NCBI GenBank assembly: GCA_964472315.1
Contig: CAYYJS010000075.1
Span: forward strand, 1-13,129
Direction: 5' to 3'
From: CAYYJS01 sp964472315
Lineage (GTDB): Bacteria; Verrucomicrobiota; Kiritimatiellia; UBA8416
DNA length: 13,129 bases
Shown: one piece after another, positions 12,324-13,129 of the stretch
Layout of the letters: each line of letters opens with the position of its first letter
Position numbering within the stretch: position 1 is the stretch's first letter
Position numbers and translations under genes: made by a program
Notes under the pieces: model-generated
What the model was told of the DNA's origin: nothing
The model's database searches: none
The model's input: the letters and a program-made list of their open reading frames with translations, nothing else

Positions 12324-13129
12324 ATGAGACCGATCGATCGCCCCGAATGGCAGGCCTTGAGCAAGACGTACGAACAGGTTTGCGGCATTCATCTGCGCGA
12401 CCTTTTTGCCGCCGATCCCGCGCGCGGCACGCGGCTGACGCTCGAAGCCGCCGGCCTGTATCTGGACTACTCCAAGCACCGTGTGACCGACGAGGCGCTG
12501 GCCGGGTTGCGGCGGTTGGCCGACGCGTGCGGACTGCCGGCGGCGATCGACGAGCTGTTCGCCGGCCGGAAGATCAACCGGACGGAGAACCGGGCCGTGC
12601 TGCATACCGCGTTGCGGAACCGGGCCAATACGCCGGTGCTCGTCGACGGCGAGGACGTCATGCCGGCGGTGAACGATGTGCTGCGGCGGATGGGCGCCTT
12701 CGCCGATCGGGTGCGTGGCGGCGTCTGGACCGGCTACACCGGGCGGCGCATTCGGAACGTCGTCAACATCGGGATCGGCGGGTCGGATCTGGGTCCGGCG
12801 ATGGCGTACGAATGCCTCAAGCCGTATGCGGCGCGCGAACTGACCGTGCGGTTCGTTTCCAACGTGGACGGCACGCATTTCGCCGAGCAGACGCGCGACC
12901 TCGACCCGGCGGAAACGTTGTTCATCGTCGCCTCCAAGACCTTTACAACGCAGGAAACGATGACCAACGCCGAGACGGCGCGCGCGTGGGTGCTCGACGC
13001 GCTGAAAGCCCCGGCCGCCGTCGCGCGGCATTTCGTGGCTGTTTCCACGAACGACACCGCCGTCGCGGCCTTCGGCATCGACACGGCCAACATGTTCGGA
13101 TTCTGGGACTGGGTCGGCGGCCGCTACTC
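12324..13129 (+). CDS. pgi: Glucose-6-phosphate isomerase (partial, 3' end beyond window)
   Basis: The frame from the ATG at 12324, with GAGGAGA at 12307-12313, is open for 268 codons to the right edge. The enzyme interconverts glucose 6-phosphate and fructose 6-phosphate in the cytoplasm. Clear signatures are HTALRNR (94-100), VNIGIGGSDLGPAMA (147-161) and the sugar-phosphate-binding block SKTFTTQETMTNA (204-216). The sequence cuts off inside the first PGI signature DWVGGRYS (262-268 present), which contains residues of the isomerase active site. A complete enzyme is usually 540-550 aa in this class, so about half is present. It diverges from the unknown-protein gene and has its own predicted promoter, so it is probably regulated separately. 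Identity is secure from the motifs. Confidence 0.96.
   Translation, partial: MRPIDRPEWQALSKTYEQVCGIHLRDLFAADPARGTRLTLEAAGLYLDYSKHRVTDEALAGLRRLADACGLPAAIDELFAGRKINRTENRAVLHTALRNRANTPVLVDGEDVMPAVNDVLRRMGAFADRVRGGVWTGYTGRRIRNVVNIGIGGSDLGPAMAYECLKPYAARELTVRFVSNVDGTHFAEQTRDLDPAETLFIVASKTFTTQETMTNAETARAWVLDALKAPAAVARHFVAVSTNDTAVAAFGIDTANMFGFWDWVGGRY

Noticed and set aside
12056..12388. Upstream extension of the 167-aa unknown protein
   Set aside because: The extension is Arg-rich, runs antisense into pgi, and the ATG at 12055 has a good Shine-Dalgarno directly before the conserved region.
1..13129. tRNA, rRNA, transposase or phage genes
   Set aside because: I found no cloverleaf-like sequence, rRNA segment, transposase or integrase motif, or terminal inverted repeats of an insertion sequence in the window.

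Overview
This is a gene-dense, GC-rich (about 70%) stretch of bacterial chromosome. Several products carry lipoprotein or Sec signal peptides, and one looks like an outer-membrane beta-barrel, so the host is Gram-negative. The gene content (FloA/NfeD block, tandem-domain ThyX, a PhoD-family lipoprotein of the large planctomycete-like architecture, short-chain pteridine reductase) suggests a PVC-type lineage such as Kiritimatiellota, Verrucomicrobia or Planctomycetes. That taxonomic guess is inference from family resemblance only; no rRNA or marker phylogeny is available here.

Layout. (1) 1-3440, minus strand: a membrane-organisation operon in the order NfeD-type membrane serine protease, short NfeD/OB-fold protein, FloA flotillin, then a small membrane-anchored protein with a Pro/Ala/Arg-repeat tail that leaves the window at base 1. 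(2) 3496-5978, plus strand, diverging from the first block: three overlapping genes for a FolM/PTR1-like pteridine reductase, a dihydroneopterin aldolase (FolB) and a divergent MurC-type Mur ligase. (3) 5990-10161, minus strand, convergent with block 2: a large lipoprotein that keeps the PhoD-family architecture but seems to have lost the catalytic residues, a tandem ThyX-like thymidylate synthase, and a lipoprotein with a BamE-like N-terminus and a GspB/PilP-like C-terminus. (4) 10214-12055, minus strand: a conserved protein of unknown function, a lipid-anchored HMA metal-binding protein and an outer-membrane barrel, closely packed, followed by what looks like the broken start of a glycoside hydrolase gene. 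(5) 12324 to the right end, plus strand: the N-terminal half of glucose-6-phosphate isomerase.

How the parts may work together. Block 1 is the classical NfeD-flotillin module of membrane microdomains and membrane proteolysis. Block 2, with ThyX facing it, makes a folate/pterin neighbourhood: FolB makes the pterin precursor, a FolM/PTR1-like enzyme can reduce dihydropterins or dihydrofolate, and ThyX makes dTMP without needing a classical DHFR. The Mur ligase translationally coupled to the pterin genes is the most intriguing component, because FolC, which attaches glutamate to pteroate, belongs to the same superfamily. Block 4 resembles a small envelope metal-handling cassette and is lower in GC than its surroundings.

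The clearest oddities are the eroded PhoD-like protein, the complementary degeneration of the two ThyX halves, the pterin/Mur-ligase operon, the HMA-lipoprotein/barrel cassette, and paired repeats placed over a predicted promoter at 12130-12162.
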